Assembly: GCA_016708765.1 (NCBI GenBank)
Contig: JADJFD010000002.1
Coordinates: 186,001 to 250,000 of the forward strand
Source of the DNA: Chitinophagaceae bacterium
GTDB lineage: Bacteria > Bacteroidota > Bacteroidia > Chitinophagales > Chitinophagaceae
Length of the DNA: 64,000 nucleotides
Direction of reading: 5' to 3'
Shown: piece by piece, positions 1 through 9,281 of the stretch
Position numbering within the stretch: position 1 is the first letter of the stretch
How the letters are laid out: every line of letters starts with the position of its first letter
Position numbers and translations under genes: made by a program
Notes under the pieces: generated by a model
What the model was told of the DNA's origin: nothing
The model's database searches: none
Seen by the model: only the letters and a program-made list of their open reading frames with translations

Positions 1-920
1 ACAATACCGCCGCCGTTACTCATTTGCTTTTTTGCAATAGCATATTGTGGATGTGATTCCAGAAATGGATATTTTACAGAGCTCAGTTTCGCATGACCGT
101 TTAATGCTTTAGCAATCTGCAATGCACTGGCAGCATGTCGTTCCATTCGTATAAATAAAGTTTCCAGACTTTTTGATAACACCCAGGCATTAAAAGGGCT
201 CATGGATGGCCCGGTATTGCGGATAAAAAGATATAGCGGCTGTATCAATTCCTTTTTCCCAACTACTACGCCGCCTAATACTCTTCCTTGCCCGTCAATA
301 AATTTTGTGGCAGAATGAACAACAAGGTCGGCGCCAAATTTAATGGGTTGTTGTACTGCTGGTGTAGCAAAGCAATTATCAACTACAAAAAGAATATTAT
401 TTTTCTTGCATAATGCGGACACAAATTCAATATCAATAATATCCAGCCCCGGATTGCTTGGTGTTTCCACATACAATATTTTTGTATTGGGCTTTATCAA
501 CGCTTCAATTCTGTCCGGTTTATTCATATCAAAGTAAGAAGCCTCAATTCCCCACTTAGGTAAATATTTTGTAAGAATAGTATGCGTAGACCCAAATACT
601 GCTGATGCAGAGATAATATGATCACCTTGATTTAAAAAAGTCATGAAAGTGGAATAAATCGCAGCCATTCCTGTAGCAGTAGCAATTCCATCTTCTGCTC
701 CTTCCAGCGAAGCTATCTTTTCAATAAACTCATCAACCGAAGGATTAGAAAAACGGGAATAGATATTTACATCCAAAGAGTCATCTGAAAATGCAGCCGC
801 CATATCTTCTGCTGAATCATAAGTAAAACTGCTGGTAAGAAATAATGGAGTGGAATGTTCTTTCTCGCCGGTTTTCTTCGTTTGAATTCTTACCGCATTT
901 GTTTCGGGATGCTTTGCCAT
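1..920 (-). CDS. metZ: O-succinylhomoserine sulfhydrylase-like trans-sulfuration enzyme (partial, cut by left edge)
   Basis: A fold-type I PLP enzyme of the Cys/Met metabolism family, expected to make homocysteine or cystathionine from an activated homoserine in methionine synthesis. The first 306 residues are present; about 85 C-terminal residues of a usual 390 lie outside the window. The PLP lysine is K206 in SATK, with the pyridine-binding Asp at D181 in VVDN and the YSRFSNPSV substrate loop near residue 54. The segment DGQGRVLGG after the lysine is typical of MetZ rather than MetB. The start is the ATG at 920 (MAKHPETNAV). The peroxiredoxin gene lies 121 bp upstream on the same strand. 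Family is seen clearly; the exact substrate (succinyl- or acetyl-homoserine, sulfide or cysteine) is inference. Confidence 0.85.
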   Translation of the reverse strand, partial: MAKHPETNAVRIQTKKTGEKEHSTPLFLTSSFTYDSAEDMAAAFSDDSLDVNIYSRFSNPSVDEFIEKIASLEGAEDGIATATGMAAIYSTFMTFLNQGDHIISASAVFGSTHTILTKYLPKWGIEASYFDMNKPDRIEALIKPNTKILYVETPSNPGLDIIDIEFVSALCKKNNILFVVDNCFATPAVQQPIKFGADLVVHSATKFIDGQGRVLGGVVVGKKELIQPLYLFIRNTGPSMSPFNAWVLSKSLETLFIRMERHAASALQIAKALNGHAKLSSVKYPFLESHPQYAIAKKQMSNGGGI

Positions 921-1041
921 GATAATTGCCCAGTGTTTAATTAAAGCAAATATACCTCTGACAGTTTTTTATTGGCAAATTGATTGCAAGTAAATACAGC
1001 TCCCTCCGTTAAAGAAAGATTTCTGTTGCTATATCGTTCTC

Positions 1042-1681
1042 TTAGTCAATATTCGGCTGAGGTGTATACCGCAAATAAGGTTTTATCTCTTTTACTCCTT
1101 TAGGAAACTTTTTAATAGCATCTTCAGTAGAAATAGAAGGCACAACAATTACATCTTCTCCTGCATTCCAGTTTGCTGGGTGTTGCCACACTGTAATTCG
1201 CAGTCAATTGTAATGAATCAATTACCCGAAGCACTTCAAAGAAATTTCTTCCAGTAGAAGCAGGATAAGTAATAAATAATTTTACAGTCTTATCTGGACC
1301 AATTATAAATAAGGAGCGAACAGTTGCGGTTGCAGAAGCATTTGGATGAATCATATCATATAATGTTGCTACATTCTTATCCTCATCAGCAATGATGGGA
1401 AAATCAACATTACAATTTTGCGTTTCGTTTATATCACTGATCCAACCTTTATGCTTATCAAGAGGGTCAACACTTAACGCCAATACTTTTACATTACGCT
1501 TTGCAAACTCTTCTTTGAGCAAAGCAGTTCTTCCCAATTCGGTAGTACATACCGGTGTGTAATCAGCAGGATGCGAAAATAAAACACCCCAGCCATCGCC
1601 CAAGTATTCATAAAAATCAATTTCCCCAACGGATGTTCTTGCTTTAAAATTAGGAGCAATATCCCCAAGACGTAATGCCAT
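1042..1681 (-). CDS. 1-Cys peroxiredoxin (Prx6 type), one-base frameshift
   Basis: A thiol peroxidase that reduces hydrogen peroxide and organic peroxides. The peroxidatic cysteine is C45 in HPADYTPVCTTE. The first frame runs through SLQLTANYSVATP and then breaks. Removing one C from the ggg run at 1178-1180 (plus-strand view) restores ANWNAGEDVIVVPSIS and the family's C-terminal arm ending LRYTPQPNID with a TAA at 1042-1044. That gives 212 residues, the normal length for Prx6 proteins, and 640 nt is exactly 3n+1. I therefore read it as one gene with an extra base, most likely a sequencing error. It could also be a recent pseudogene. It lies upstream of the MetZ-like gene on the same strand. 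Confidence 0.9.
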
Positions 1682-1751
1682 AGTATTATTATTTATTATA
1701 AAAATAGGGTTAATAATTATTCCTTCAGGAGTTACAAATGAAAAAAATCAT

Positions 1752-1779
1752 AAAATCGAGATATTATCATCTTGATTTT
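1752..1779 (-). terminator. Hairpin terminator after the cdf-osmC operon
   Basis: An 11-bp stem with one mismatch (AAAATCGAGAT and ATCTTGATTTT) with a 6-nt loop, 15 bp past the osmC stop. On the minus strand the stem ends in a T-rich stretch, as expected for intrinsic termination. Confidence 0.55.
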
Positions 1780-1793
1780 ATTGATTGTCGCCA

Positions 1794-2192
1794 TTATTCA
1801 ATAACCAGTTTATAATTGATTGCTGAATTTTTTCTCAGCATGGCTGCAACACCACAATATTTTTCTAACGACAAGTCAATGGCTTTTCTCACTTTATCCT
1901 CATTAGCAGCATCGGTCTTTATTCTGTAAGTAACCAATATGTCTGTAAACACTTTAGGGTGTTCATCCACCTGTTCTGCTTCAGTATCAATAACAAAATC
2001 AGAAAACTCAACTCTCATTTTTTCAAGTATATCCACTACATCAATACCTGAACAAGCAGCAAGACCAGAAAGCAACAACGCCTTTGGCCCAAAGCCATTT
2101 TTTTTACTGCCATCTAACTGAATACTGTTATCTCCAAGTTTACTTTCAAATTCATGCGCCGTCTTCCAAGTTGTTACTGTCTTTGTACTCAT
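1794..2192 (-). CDS. OsmC-family peroxidase-like protein
   Basis: A 132-residue OsmC/YhfA-type protein. OsmC proteins reduce organic hydroperoxides with a cysteine pair; here the pair is C47 (GLAACSGID) and C113 (KYCGVAAML), both in the expected places. The length is normal for the YhfA-like branch, whose physiological substrate is poorly known. The start codon overlaps the stop of the upstream cation-efflux gene by 4 bp (ATGA), so the two are translationally coupled and belong to one operon with the lipoprotein gene at 3179-3943. With the peroxiredoxin just downstream, the neighbourhood points to redox or metal stress, but that is inference. Confidence 0.9.
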   Translation of the reverse strand: MSTKTVTTWKTAHEFESKLGDNSIQLDGSKKNGFGPKALLLSGLAACSGIDVVDILEKMRVEFSDFVIDTEAEQVDEHPKVFTDILVTYRIKTDAANEDKVRKAIDLSLEKYCGVAAMLRKNSAINYKLVIE

Positions 2193-3175
2193 TTTAATTC
2201 ATGTTTTTTATTCTGCGAAATATTTTCCAACGTCCAGTTAATTCGTTTTTCAAAATTATTCTTTCTTTCCGGACAATCCGTTTTATTACAAATCTTACAT
2301 TGAAATGGCAAACATCCATCAGAATGTACAAACAATTCCAGCGATTCGCCAAACTCTTTCCTGATTAATATTCCCAACGCATCAACTTCTTTATGTGCTT
2401 CATGCACATTCAAAAACCAAGGCACTGTTAAATGACAATCTACATGCAACACAGTTCCATATTTTATCACCCGAAGGTTATGCAAATCCACCCAGTTTTC
2501 TCTTCGATTAGTATTCAATACTTCTACCAGTAGAGATAACAACTTTACATCTGCTTCATCCATGATACCAGCAATAGAAGTACGCAAAATTTTATACCCA
2601 GTGTAGATAATGTACAATGCAAATAAAATGGCAATGGTACTATCTATCCATTTATACCCTGTAAAATATAATAAAACGAGGCCAATAATAATTCCAACCG
2701 TGGACCATGTATCCGTTTGCAAATGTTTGCCACTGGCAGTCAATGCCAGTGAATTATTCCTTTTTCCGGTACGAATGCAAAAATAACCAACTATAAAATT
2801 CAAACAAGCTGTTACGGCAATCAGCCATATCCCATAGTTAATTTTATGCAATTCAACAGGATGAATTAAATTTTGAACAGCTTTGTATATAATAATTAAA
2901 CCTGCAGTACCTATCAACGTACCTTCTATTGCAGCAGAAAGGAATTCTGCTTTACCATGCCCATAGGGATGATCCTGGTCCCTAGGTTTTGCTGCTACGT
3001 ACAAACTATACAAACCAATAAAACCTGCTGCAACATTTACAATACTTTCTAATGCATCTGTAAGAATTGCGACTGAATGTGTTGAGTAGTATGCAATAAA
3101 TTTAACAGCCAGCAGCAAAACAGAAATTGCAGCCACCCATCTTTGAACGCTGAGGTTTTGTTTTGCTGTACTCAA
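2189..3175 (-). CDS. Cation diffusion facilitator family transporter
   Basis: A 328-residue inner-membrane divalent metal exporter of the CDF family (Zn/Fe/Mn type). Six hydrophobic segments are visible. The first metal-site aspartate lies in ILTDALESIVN (D40), HPYGHGKAE (residues 69-77) is the conserved loop, and a second site lies in TDTWSTVG. A cytoplasmic domain follows with the DLHNLR and HVDCHLTVP strands typical of the family. The C-terminus carries an extra cysteine cluster, C-x4-C-x2-C-x4-C in CLPFQCKICNKTDC, which may bind metal. It sits between the lipoprotein gene (3 bp upstream) and osmC (4 bp overlap). The metal transported cannot be told from sequence. Confidence 0.92.
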   Translation of the reverse strand: MSTAKQNLSVQRWVAAISVLLLAVKFIAYYSTHSVAILTDALESIVNVAAGFIGLYSLYVAAKPRDQDHPYGHGKAEFLSAAIEGTLIGTAGLIIIYKAVQNLIHPVELHKINYGIWLIAVTACLNFIVGYFCIRTGKRNNSLALTASGKHLQTDTWSTVGIIIGLVLLYFTGYKWIDSTIAILFALYIIYTGYKILRTSIAGIMDEADVKLLSLLVEVLNTNRRENWVDLHNLRVIKYGTVLHVDCHLTVPWFLNVHEAHKEVDALGILIRKEFGESLELFVHSDGCLPFQCKICNKTDCPERKNNFEKRINWTLENISQNKKHELK

Positions 3176-3178
3176 TGA

Positions 3179-3943
3179 CTATTCTCCCATATTTTCTTTT
3201 GCATATTTCACCCATTCTTTTCGAGCAAATGCTATAAATGCTGGCGGTGCACCTGAAAATTGATATTCGCTATTATATTTCCCCATCGATCTTTCTAACT
3301 CTTCCATTTCATCTGCAAGTTTTCGAGTTCCGTCAAGGTTTGCATTTACTTCTGTAATATTAAAAGTCATGCCGTCAGCATAAGACACCCATCTTGTTCC
3401 GATTAGAATATGATTTTTCCCATTTTCCCTTAATACCAAAATCATGGAAGCCGGAGAAACATCGCTGCGACAAGCTTTGGCGAATTGATACTTTATTTCG
3501 GCATATCCGTTATTATCTAAATCTGTAATAGTTGTAGATCCAGGAATAAAATTACAAAGCAGATCGAATGAACAGGCTTTTTCATCATCCGTTGAGGTTC
3601 GGGTTGTCCTGTATTTACCTTCTTTCATTAGATAATGGGCCGTATATACAAAACCGGATTCAGGCTGTTCATCAAATTCATCACCTGGACTATCTTTTTT
3701 AACCTCATGCGATAAAAGAAAAATATTTTCGCCAAGGCTATCAGTCCATTTCCAGGCTTCATTGAAAGTTCCAACGACAGTAATTTCTGAAGGTAATTCC
3801 TGCATACTAATTTTTTGTGGCTTCATAAAATTAGGATCTGCAGCTATCTTTTCCGTAACGAGATCTGATTTGGAATCTTTATCAGATGTTGAATTACAAC
3901 TATAGAGAATAAAAATAGTTGTAATAAAAAATAAAAAATTCAT
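3179..3943 (-). CDS. Lipoprotein of unknown function
   Basis: A 254-residue protein with a lipoprotein signal (FILYSC, lipobox C16). The mature part contains a segment resembling a calcium-loop or integrin-like strand (ITDLDNNGYAEIKYQF) followed by ACRSDVSPASM. I recall this combination from a Bacteroidota family sometimes named M949_RS01915, linked to surface polysaccharide in Riemerella; that link is a weak recollection and no function is assigned here. It is the first gene of a tight minus-strand run with the CDF transporter and OsmC (spacing 3 bp). Confidence 0.75.
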   Translation of the reverse strand: MNFLFFITTIFILYSCNSTSDKDSKSDLVTEKIAADPNFMKPQKISMQELPSEITVVGTFNEAWKWTDSLGENIFLLSHEVKKDSPGDEFDEQPESGFVYTAHYLMKEGKYRTTRTSTDDEKACSFDLLCNFIPGSTTITDLDNNGYAEIKYQFAKACRSDVSPASMILVLRENGKNHILIGTRWVSYADGMTFNITEVNANLDGTRKLADEMEELERSMGKYNSEYQFSGAPPAFIAFARKEWVKYAKENMGE

Positions 3944-4034
3944 AGTAATTAGTTTTTTGAATTTCGAATATACAGATTTAGTAAAATGAATATGCTATAA
4001 AACTGAAGAAAACTACTGAGTCTATTAATTATAA

Positions 4035-5491
4035 TCAGGATTCTGGTTTAACTTTCTTACCAACTATACGTTTTACAAATACTGCAACTTTCCTGTAATA
4101 CTCTTTATTAAAGAGTTGCGAATCCCGCATAGCTTTCCAGGTAAGAAAAACTCCAACTGGTACAAGAAAAAAAGTAGCAAGCCACATGCCCGTAAAAGGT
4201 GTCAAAGTGTTTTCTTTTGCAAATTTTTCTCCAATTGTACTTGAAAAATAAAACAACATAAAAAAGAGAATAGCAAATATCAAAGGTGTTCCAAGTCCTC
4301 CCTTTCGGATAATTGCTCCTAATGGTGCGCCAATCAGAAACAACACCAGACATGCAAGCGATAAAACAATTTTACGATGCCATTCAATCTTATGCTTTCT
4401 AATAGTCCGCTGTTTCTCATTCAGGTTTTCTTCCATTGCCTGAGCTGTAGATTTTAAAGAGCTTGAAATTGCAAAAATATTCTGCCCTATATTTTCTCTG
4501 GCAGAATCTGGAATTATAGAATTAATATTGATCAGAGTAGAATCTGGTTTTGATTTTGCTGTAATCAATTTTTCCATTGTTGAATCTGAGAGTCTAGCAA
4601 AATGAAACTGATTAAACATATCCTGACCAGACCGAACCTTAACTGTACTGTATTCTTTTTCAAGAGAATCAAGAGCAACTCTTAATTGCCGCATACTAAA
4701 CATCTTTTCGTTGTTCTTATTCAAACTATCGGCAGTACGGCTATTAAACCCAAGTGTGCTGAGGTCAAACTGCTTCTTAAATTCTTTAAACTTGAACCTT
4801 ATGAATTCTGTATTATTATTTCCTCCGTACACACTTCCCTTTTCCTGATACCGCCATCCGTCCTTCAAATTAAATTCCAGAAAGCGTTTATTTTCAGTCA
4901 CCTTCATAATTCCACTTTTGGCAATCACAAAATTGTCCTGTAAAGCATTTCCTTTTCATAAATAATTACATCTCGTACTACACTGTCGTTACTTTCTTTT
5001 TTTCCAATCTTAATTGCAAAATTTGGAATCCCATCATAAAAAACCCCTTCTTTCAAATCAAAAGCTGGCTTTGCATATACAATATCACCAAGCAATGTTC
5101 TTGCTTTTAAATTGGCAATAGGAATTACATAATTAGCAAATAAGAAAGCTAGTATAGAAATAATGGCACTTACAATGAATAATGGACGCATAAATCGGAG
5201 TAGAGAAATGCCAGCAGATTTAATGGCAACCAGTTCAAAACTTTCTCCTAGATTACCAAATGTCATCAATGATGATAAAAGAATTGAAAGTGGCAGTGCT
5301 AAAGGAACTAAAACTGCACTCTGATAAAGAATAAATTCGAATATCACACTAGTTGCTATTCCCTTTCCCACAAAGTCATCAATGTATAACCAAAAAAATT
5401 GCATGATAAGCACCAGCAATACAATAAAGAATGTAGCTGCAAAAGGATTTATAAAGGCCTTTATGATTAACTTATCAAGCTTTTTGAACAC
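4035..5491 (-). CDS. LptF/LptG (YjgP/YjgQ) family permease, one-base frameshift
   Basis: An inner-membrane permease of the lipopolysaccharide export machine (LptB2FG), which extracts LPS from the inner membrane. The first part (188 residues) has the family start KKLDKLIIKAFINPF and three membrane helices; the second part (about 297 residues) has the periplasmic beta-jellyroll region and three C-terminal helices ending near LTWKAMRDSQLFNKEYY. They are split by one missing G around 4951-4956: restoring it gives YEKGNALQDNFVIAKSG across the junction. The joined gene is 1457 nt (3n+2), giving 485 residues, normal for the family. The start is GTG at 5491, directly preceded in frame by TAA. LptF or LptG cannot be told apart here. 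A sequencing error is more likely than a broken essential gene. Confidence 0.88.
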
Positions 5492-5509
5492 TTATCTTTA
5501 TTGTATAGA

Positions 5510-6142
5510 ATGAAGCAAATAAATTTCGACATGAACTACACAAAAATAAGGCTTTCACAAAAGGAGATGGAATTGATTGCGAATGCAGATTGGATTTTAA
5601 CAAAGAATGGTATCCTAAAAAAAATTGACCATTTTTTTTCTGCTCTTCAGGTTAAGCAAAAAGATTGGCTGGATACAAACCACCCCTCATTCACAGAAGA
5701 ACTGCTTCAATCGTCACCTAAAATATCAAAAGGAGAATACTACAATGGGCTTCCATACAGGATGCTTGACTTTCCAAAAAAATTTAAACAATCAGAAATA
5801 TTTGCCATAAGAACCATGTTTTGGTGGGGGCATTTCTTCAGTGTAACTATTCACCTTTCTGGCAATTACAAAACGCTACATCAGAAAAAGATTATAGCAA
5901 GTTATTCTTCGCTTATAGAAAGTGGTTTTTATTGCTGCATCAATGAAGAACAATGGGAACATCATTTTGGAGATACCAATTACAAACTGATAGAAAAGCT
6001 TAGTGAACAGGAGTTTAAAAAAATTGTGAAAATCAGCTCATTTTGCAAAATAGCATACAAAGTCCCCGTACAGGAATTCGAAACTGTAGAGAAACAGTTA
6101 CTTTCAAATTTCAAAAAAATAATTGAAATACTGGCTGATTAA
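5510..6142 (+). CDS. Conserved hypothetical protein
   Basis: A 210-residue soluble protein that I do not recognise. It starts at ATG 5510 (MKQINFDMNYTKIRLS); a TTG at 5501 could extend it by three residues. It is rich in Lys, Phe and Tyr, has no signal peptide or membrane segment, and contains a WWGHFFSVTIHLSG strand and a paired cysteine (YCCINEEQWEHHF). It is divergent from the permease gene (18 bp apart) and its stop overlaps that of the START-like gene by 4 bp in tail-to-tail order. Codon use matches the neighbours, so it looks real. Confidence 0.7.
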   Translation: MKQINFDMNYTKIRLSQKEMELIANADWILTKNGILKKIDHFFSALQVKQKDWLDTNHPSFTEELLQSSPKISKGEYYNGLPYRMLDFPKKFKQSEIFAIRTMFWWGHFFSVTIHLSGNYKTLHQKKIIASYSSLIESGFYCCINEEQWEHHFGDTNYKLIEKLSEQEFKKIVKISSFCKIAYKVPVQEFETVEKQLLSNFKKIIEILAD

Positions 6143-6516
6143 GCACCAAGGCGATGAATAAGCTCCTTTACCTGAAAATCCCAAAGATTGCTTTGATCCT
6201 TAATTTCCTTTTTCTCGGCAAAATCAGTAATAATCAAAATTGTCTGATTCGTTATCTCTGATTTATCAATCCGGAATTCAAAATACTCATCTTTAGGTGC
6301 AGTAATCCAATGGAAGCGTATAAACTTATCTTGCTCCTTTTCAACAACATCTGCTGTTTCAAAAGATCCATTCCATCCGAAATAGAAGATATTCTCTTTT
6401 TCATCCACTTTATCAGCGAACCACTCTCCCAATCCTGCAGGAGTTGCCAGAAAATCATATAGGATAGTTGGCGAACAGCGGACCGGAAACTCTAAGGTGT
6501 ATAATTGTTTACTCAT
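6139..6516 (-). CDS. START-like (SRPBCC) domain protein
   Basis: A 125-residue single-domain protein of the START/Bet v1-like fold as found throughout Bacteroidota. It shows the N-terminal beta strand YTLEFPVRCSP, the helix TILYDFLATPAGLGEWFAD with the family's LxxWFAD motif, a central strand pair with FGWNGS and IRFHWI, and a C-terminal helix. Such domains bind a hydrophobic ligand in a cavity; the ligand and role of this branch are unknown. It reads toward the preceding hypothetical gene and overlaps it by 4 bp. Confidence 0.8.
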   Translation of the reverse strand: MSKQLYTLEFPVRCSPTILYDFLATPAGLGEWFADKVDEKENIFYFGWNGSFETADVVEKEQDKFIRFHWITAPKDEYFEFRIDKSEITNQTILIITDFAEKKEIKDQSNLWDFQVKELIHRLGA

Positions 6517-6830
6517 TCTACTTTCTCTCTAAAAATCATTACGTTGGCTGCAATAATAGAAAATAAATCATTGCCGCAATTTTTTTTTTGGTTTATTTTT
6601 TAGCTTATTATTTTTTCAATCCAATCCAACAAAATAAAAAGTAAGTAAAACCGTTAATATGATGTCAAAATTTATTTGGCTCGAATGGGCAATTTAGGTA
6701 AATTGCTCTGAAGTTCAATAAGTTCTGAAAAACCAATGAAACCGAGGTGGGTATTTTTAGAGTCATAAGTAGTAAATCTTATAATTCTTAACCCTTTAAA
6801 TACACCAACTAAAACACCATTCCTATGAGT
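6517..6830 (+). other. Intergenic region upstream of the sigma factor gene
   Basis: A 314-bp AT-rich stretch between two divergent genes. It has long A/T tracts (a run of nine T near 6580) and no convincing open reading frame or RNA gene. A TATTTTTA stretch near 6756 is one base off the TAnnTTTG -7 consensus, and it lacks a clear -33 element. The promoters for both flanking genes should lie here, but I cannot place them with confidence. Confidence 0.4.
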
Positions 6831-7700
6831 ATGAGACAGCTCAAAATCACGAAGTCGATAACGAACCGTGAATCCCAAAGCCTTGAAAAGTATCTTCAGG
6901 AGATCGGCAAAGTCGAACTCATTACCCCCGAAGAAGAGGTAAAATTAGCCACCCTTATTAAGCAAGGTTGCCAAAAATCATTAGATAGGTTGACAAAAGC
7001 CAATCTACGTTTTGTAGTTTCTGTTGCTAAACAGTATCAGAATCAGGGTCTTTCGCTTCCAGATCTGATAAATGAAGGAAATCTTGGACTTATCAAAGCC
7101 GCACAACGGTTTGATGAAACTAGAGGTTTCAAGTTCATCTCCTATGCCGTTTGGTGGATTCGCCAGAGCATTTTACAATCATTAGCCGAACAATCAAGAA
7201 TCGTTCGTTTGCCATTGAATAAAGTTGGCTTAACCAACCGTATACAAAAAGCCTTTTCATTGCTGGAGCAGCAATTTGAAAGAGAGCCAACACCAGAAGA
7301 GCTGGCCGAAGTATTGGATATGGATCTGGATGAGGTAAAGGCTACTCTTGCCATTAATTCCCGCCATGTAAGTATGGATTCGCCGTTGTCTGATGGAGAG
7401 GAAAGCACCTTAATTGATGTACTAGAAAATGCCAATGCGGATAAGACAGATGGCCTACTTGTACATAATGAGTCTTTAAAAACTGAAATAGACAGAAGTC
7501 TTAAAACGCTGACTGAGCGTCAAAAGGAAGTTATCTGCTTCTTCTTTGGCATTGGTGTAGATCATCCAATGAGTTTGGAAGATATTGGAGAAAGATTCAG
7601 CTTAACTAGAGAAAGAGTAAGGCAAATTAAAGACAAAGCAATTACCAAACTAAAAGCATCTAACCGTTGCACAATGTTAAGAACTTACCTTGGGTCATAA
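6831..7700 (+). CDS. rpoD: RNA polymerase sigma-70 factor, RpoD/SigA type
   Basis: A 289-residue group 1-like sigma factor. It starts at [18 protein letters not shown], the conserved Bacteroidota start; an in-frame ATG six bases upstream (6825) is possible. Region 1.2 ([12 protein letters not shown]), region 2 ([45 protein letters not shown]), region 3 and region 4 ([19 protein letters not shown] helix-turn-helix) are all present. Region 1.1 is absent, as usual in this phylum. Some positions differ from the usual consensus ([14 protein letters not shown] instead of VIRLYFGLG, and a [10 protein letters not shown] linker), so this may be a second RpoD paralogue rather than the only housekeeping sigma. 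It recognises the TAnnTTTG-type promoters seen here if it is the primary one. Confidence 0.92.
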   Translation: MRQLKITKSITNRESQSLEKYLQEIGKVELITPEEEVKLATLIKQGCQKSLDRLTKANLRFVVSVAKQYQNQGLSLPDLINEGNLGLIKAAQRFDETRGFKFISYAVWWIRQSILQSLAEQSRIVRLPLNKVGLTNRIQKAFSLLEQQFEREPTPEELAEVLDMDLDEVKATLAINSRHVSMDSPLSDGEESTLIDVLENANADKTDGLLVHNESLKTEIDRSLKTLTERQKEVICFFFGIGVDHPMSLEDIGERFSLTRERVRQIKDKAITKLKASNRCTMLRTYLGS

Positions 7701-7779
7701 TTCTAAACTTAAAAAGAAAAATCTGACATAAACTTTTACATTTTTATTCATACAACGAAACTGTTCTTTAGTGAAGTTG

Positions 7780-7787
7780 TATCTTTG
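7780..7787 (+). promoter_or_regulatory. -7 box TATCTTTG of the ffh promoter
   Basis: An exact TAnnTTTG match 73 bp before the ffh start. No clear TTTG -33 element lies at the usual 19-21 bp. Transcription would begin near 7792. Confidence 0.5.
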
Positions 7788-7796
7788 CAATTCTTT

Positions 7797-7826
7797 AAAA
7801 AGTGAACATTTGATGTTCACTTTTTC
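7797..7826 (+). terminator. Perfect hairpin with T-run between rpoD and ffh
   Basis: A 13-bp perfect stem (AAAAAGTGAACAT paired with ATGTTCACTTTTT) with a 3-nt loop, ending in five T. It looks like an intrinsic terminator for rpoD, 97 bp past its stop. It also lies just downstream of the TATCTTTG box, so in the ffh transcript it would be a 5'-terminal hairpin or attenuator. Confidence 0.7.
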
Positions 7827-7860
7827 ATTTTTAGTGAGTTCAGAAAAATTAAAGTGAAAT

Positions 7861-9186
7861 ATGTTCAATAGTCTACAGGAAAAATTAGAAGGCGCCTTTA
7901 AGAACCTGAAAGGACAGGCCAGAATTACAGAACTGAATATTGCTACTACAGTAAAAGAAATCCGCCGTGCTTTGGTTGATGCTGATGTGAATTATAAAAT
8001 TGCCAAAGAATTTACAGATAAAGTAAAAGAGCAGGCAATGGGCGAAAAGGTAATTAATGCCATTTCACCTGGTCAGTTAATGACCAAAATTGTACAAGAT
8101 GAACTTACAGAATTGATGGGCGGACAGGAAGCCACTTTCAATGCAAAAGGTAATCCGGCCATTATTCTAATTGCAGGTTTGCAGGGTTCTGGTAAAACAA
8201 CCTTCAGTGGCAAACTGGCCAACTTCCTCAAAACAAAAAAAGGCCTCTCTCCTATGCTTGTGGCAGCAGATATTTATCGTCCGGCGGCAATGGAACAGTT
8301 GAGAGTTTTGGGTGAGCAAATTGGTGTTGATGTGCATATTGAACTCGAAAACAAAAACGCTGTCGACATCGCTAAAAATGCTGTCAAAGAAGCCAGAAGT
8401 AAAAATAAAAATGTACTCATTATCGATACCGCCGGCCGTTTGGCTGTGGATGAAGTAATGATGACTGAGGTAGCAGATATTAAAAATGCTGTCAATCCAC
8501 AAGAGATATTATTTGTAGTGGATAGCATGACGGGGCAAGATGCGGTGAATACTGCAAAAGCTTTCAACGAAAGATTAGACTTTACCGGTGTTGTGCTTAC
8601 TAAATTGGATGGCGATACAAGAGGTGGTGCTGCAATTTCTATTAAATACACTGTTCAAAAACCCATCAAATTTACCAGTGCCGGTGAAAAAATGGATACA
8701 CTGGATGTCTTCTATCCGGAAAGGATGGCACAGCGGATTCTCGGCATGGGCGATATTACCAGTTTGGTAGAAAAGGCACAAGAGCAATTTGATGAAGTGG
8801 CTGCCAAAAAACTGGAATCAAAAATTCGTAAAAATAAATTCGATTTTGCTGATTTTAAAACTCAGTTGGAAGCCATTAAGAAAATGGGTAACATGAAAGA
8901 TATGCTAGGTATGATACCGGGAATGGGTAGTAAATTAAAAGATGTAGATATCAACGACGATTCTTTCAAAGGAATTGAAGCCATGATCAACTCCATGACA
9001 CCAGCAGAAAGAGCTGACCCTGACTTGATTGACGGAAGCCGTAAAAAGAGAATTGCAGCCGGAGCCGGAAAAGACCTGAACGAATTAAATGCCTTTATCA
9101 AACAATTTGAACAAATGAAAGGCATGATGAAGAATATGAACAAAATGGGTGCTTTAGGCAAAATGATGCCGGGAATGAAGAGATAA
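7861..9186 (+). CDS. ffh: Signal recognition particle protein Ffh
   Basis: The 441-residue SRP54 GTPase that, with 4.5S RNA, binds signal sequences emerging from ribosomes and delivers them to FtsY at the membrane. The N domain covers residues 1-90. The G domain has GLQGSGKTT (106-114), DTAGR (189-193), TKLDGDTRGG (247-256) and the GMGD closing loop. The M domain from about residue 300 is methionine-rich (MKDMLGMIPGMG, MKGMMKNMNKMGALGKMMPGM) and binds RNA and signal peptides. Length and motif order are normal. No 4.5S RNA gene was recognised nearby. Confidence 0.97.
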   Translation: MFNSLQEKLEGAFKNLKGQARITELNIATTVKEIRRALVDADVNYKIAKEFTDKVKEQAMGEKVINAISPGQLMTKIVQDELTELMGGQEATFNAKGNPAIILIAGLQGSGKTTFSGKLANFLKTKKGLSPMLVAADIYRPAAMEQLRVLGEQIGVDVHIELENKNAVDIAKNAVKEARSKNKNVLIIDTAGRLAVDEVMMTEVADIKNAVNPQEILFVVDSMTGQDAVNTAKAFNERLDFTGVVLTKLDGDTRGGAAISIKYTVQKPIKFTSAGEKMDTLDVFYPERMAQRILGMGDITSLVEKAQEQFDEVAAKKLESKIRKNKFDFADFKTQLEAIKKMGNMKDMLGMIPGMGSKLKDVDINDDSFKGIEAMINSMTPAERADPDLIDGSRKKRIAAGAGKDLNELNAFIKQFEQMKGMMKNMNKMGALGKMMPGMKR

Positions 9187-9211
9187 AAGTTCGAAAGACA
9201 GATGGTCAGTA

Positions 9212-9255
9212 AGTCCGAAAGAAATTACTTCGCATATTGAAGCTTCTTTCAGACT
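9212..9255. repeat. Imperfect inverted repeat between ffh and rpsP
   Basis: AGTCCGAAAGAA (9212-9223) and TTCTTTCAGACT (9244-9255) pair with one mismatch; inside them ACTTC and GAAGC nearly pair. It is GC-richer than its surroundings and followed by a C/T-rich tract. It resembles the short palindromic intergenic repeats scattered in Chitinophagaceae genomes, and may also end ffh transcription. Confidence 0.45.
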
Positions 9256-9281
9256 TCCGTCTTCCTAACTTCCCGACTTTC

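Noticed and set aside
921..1041. SAM-type riboswitch upstream of the metZ-like gene
   Set aside because: The region is only 121 bp and I could not find the conserved SAM riboswitch core on the minus strand.
1734..1752. A seventh TGAY-N4-RTCA dyad near the peroxiredoxin gene (TGAAAAAAATCA)
   Set aside because: It has A in the Y position and lies in an A-rich tract, so it is likely chance.
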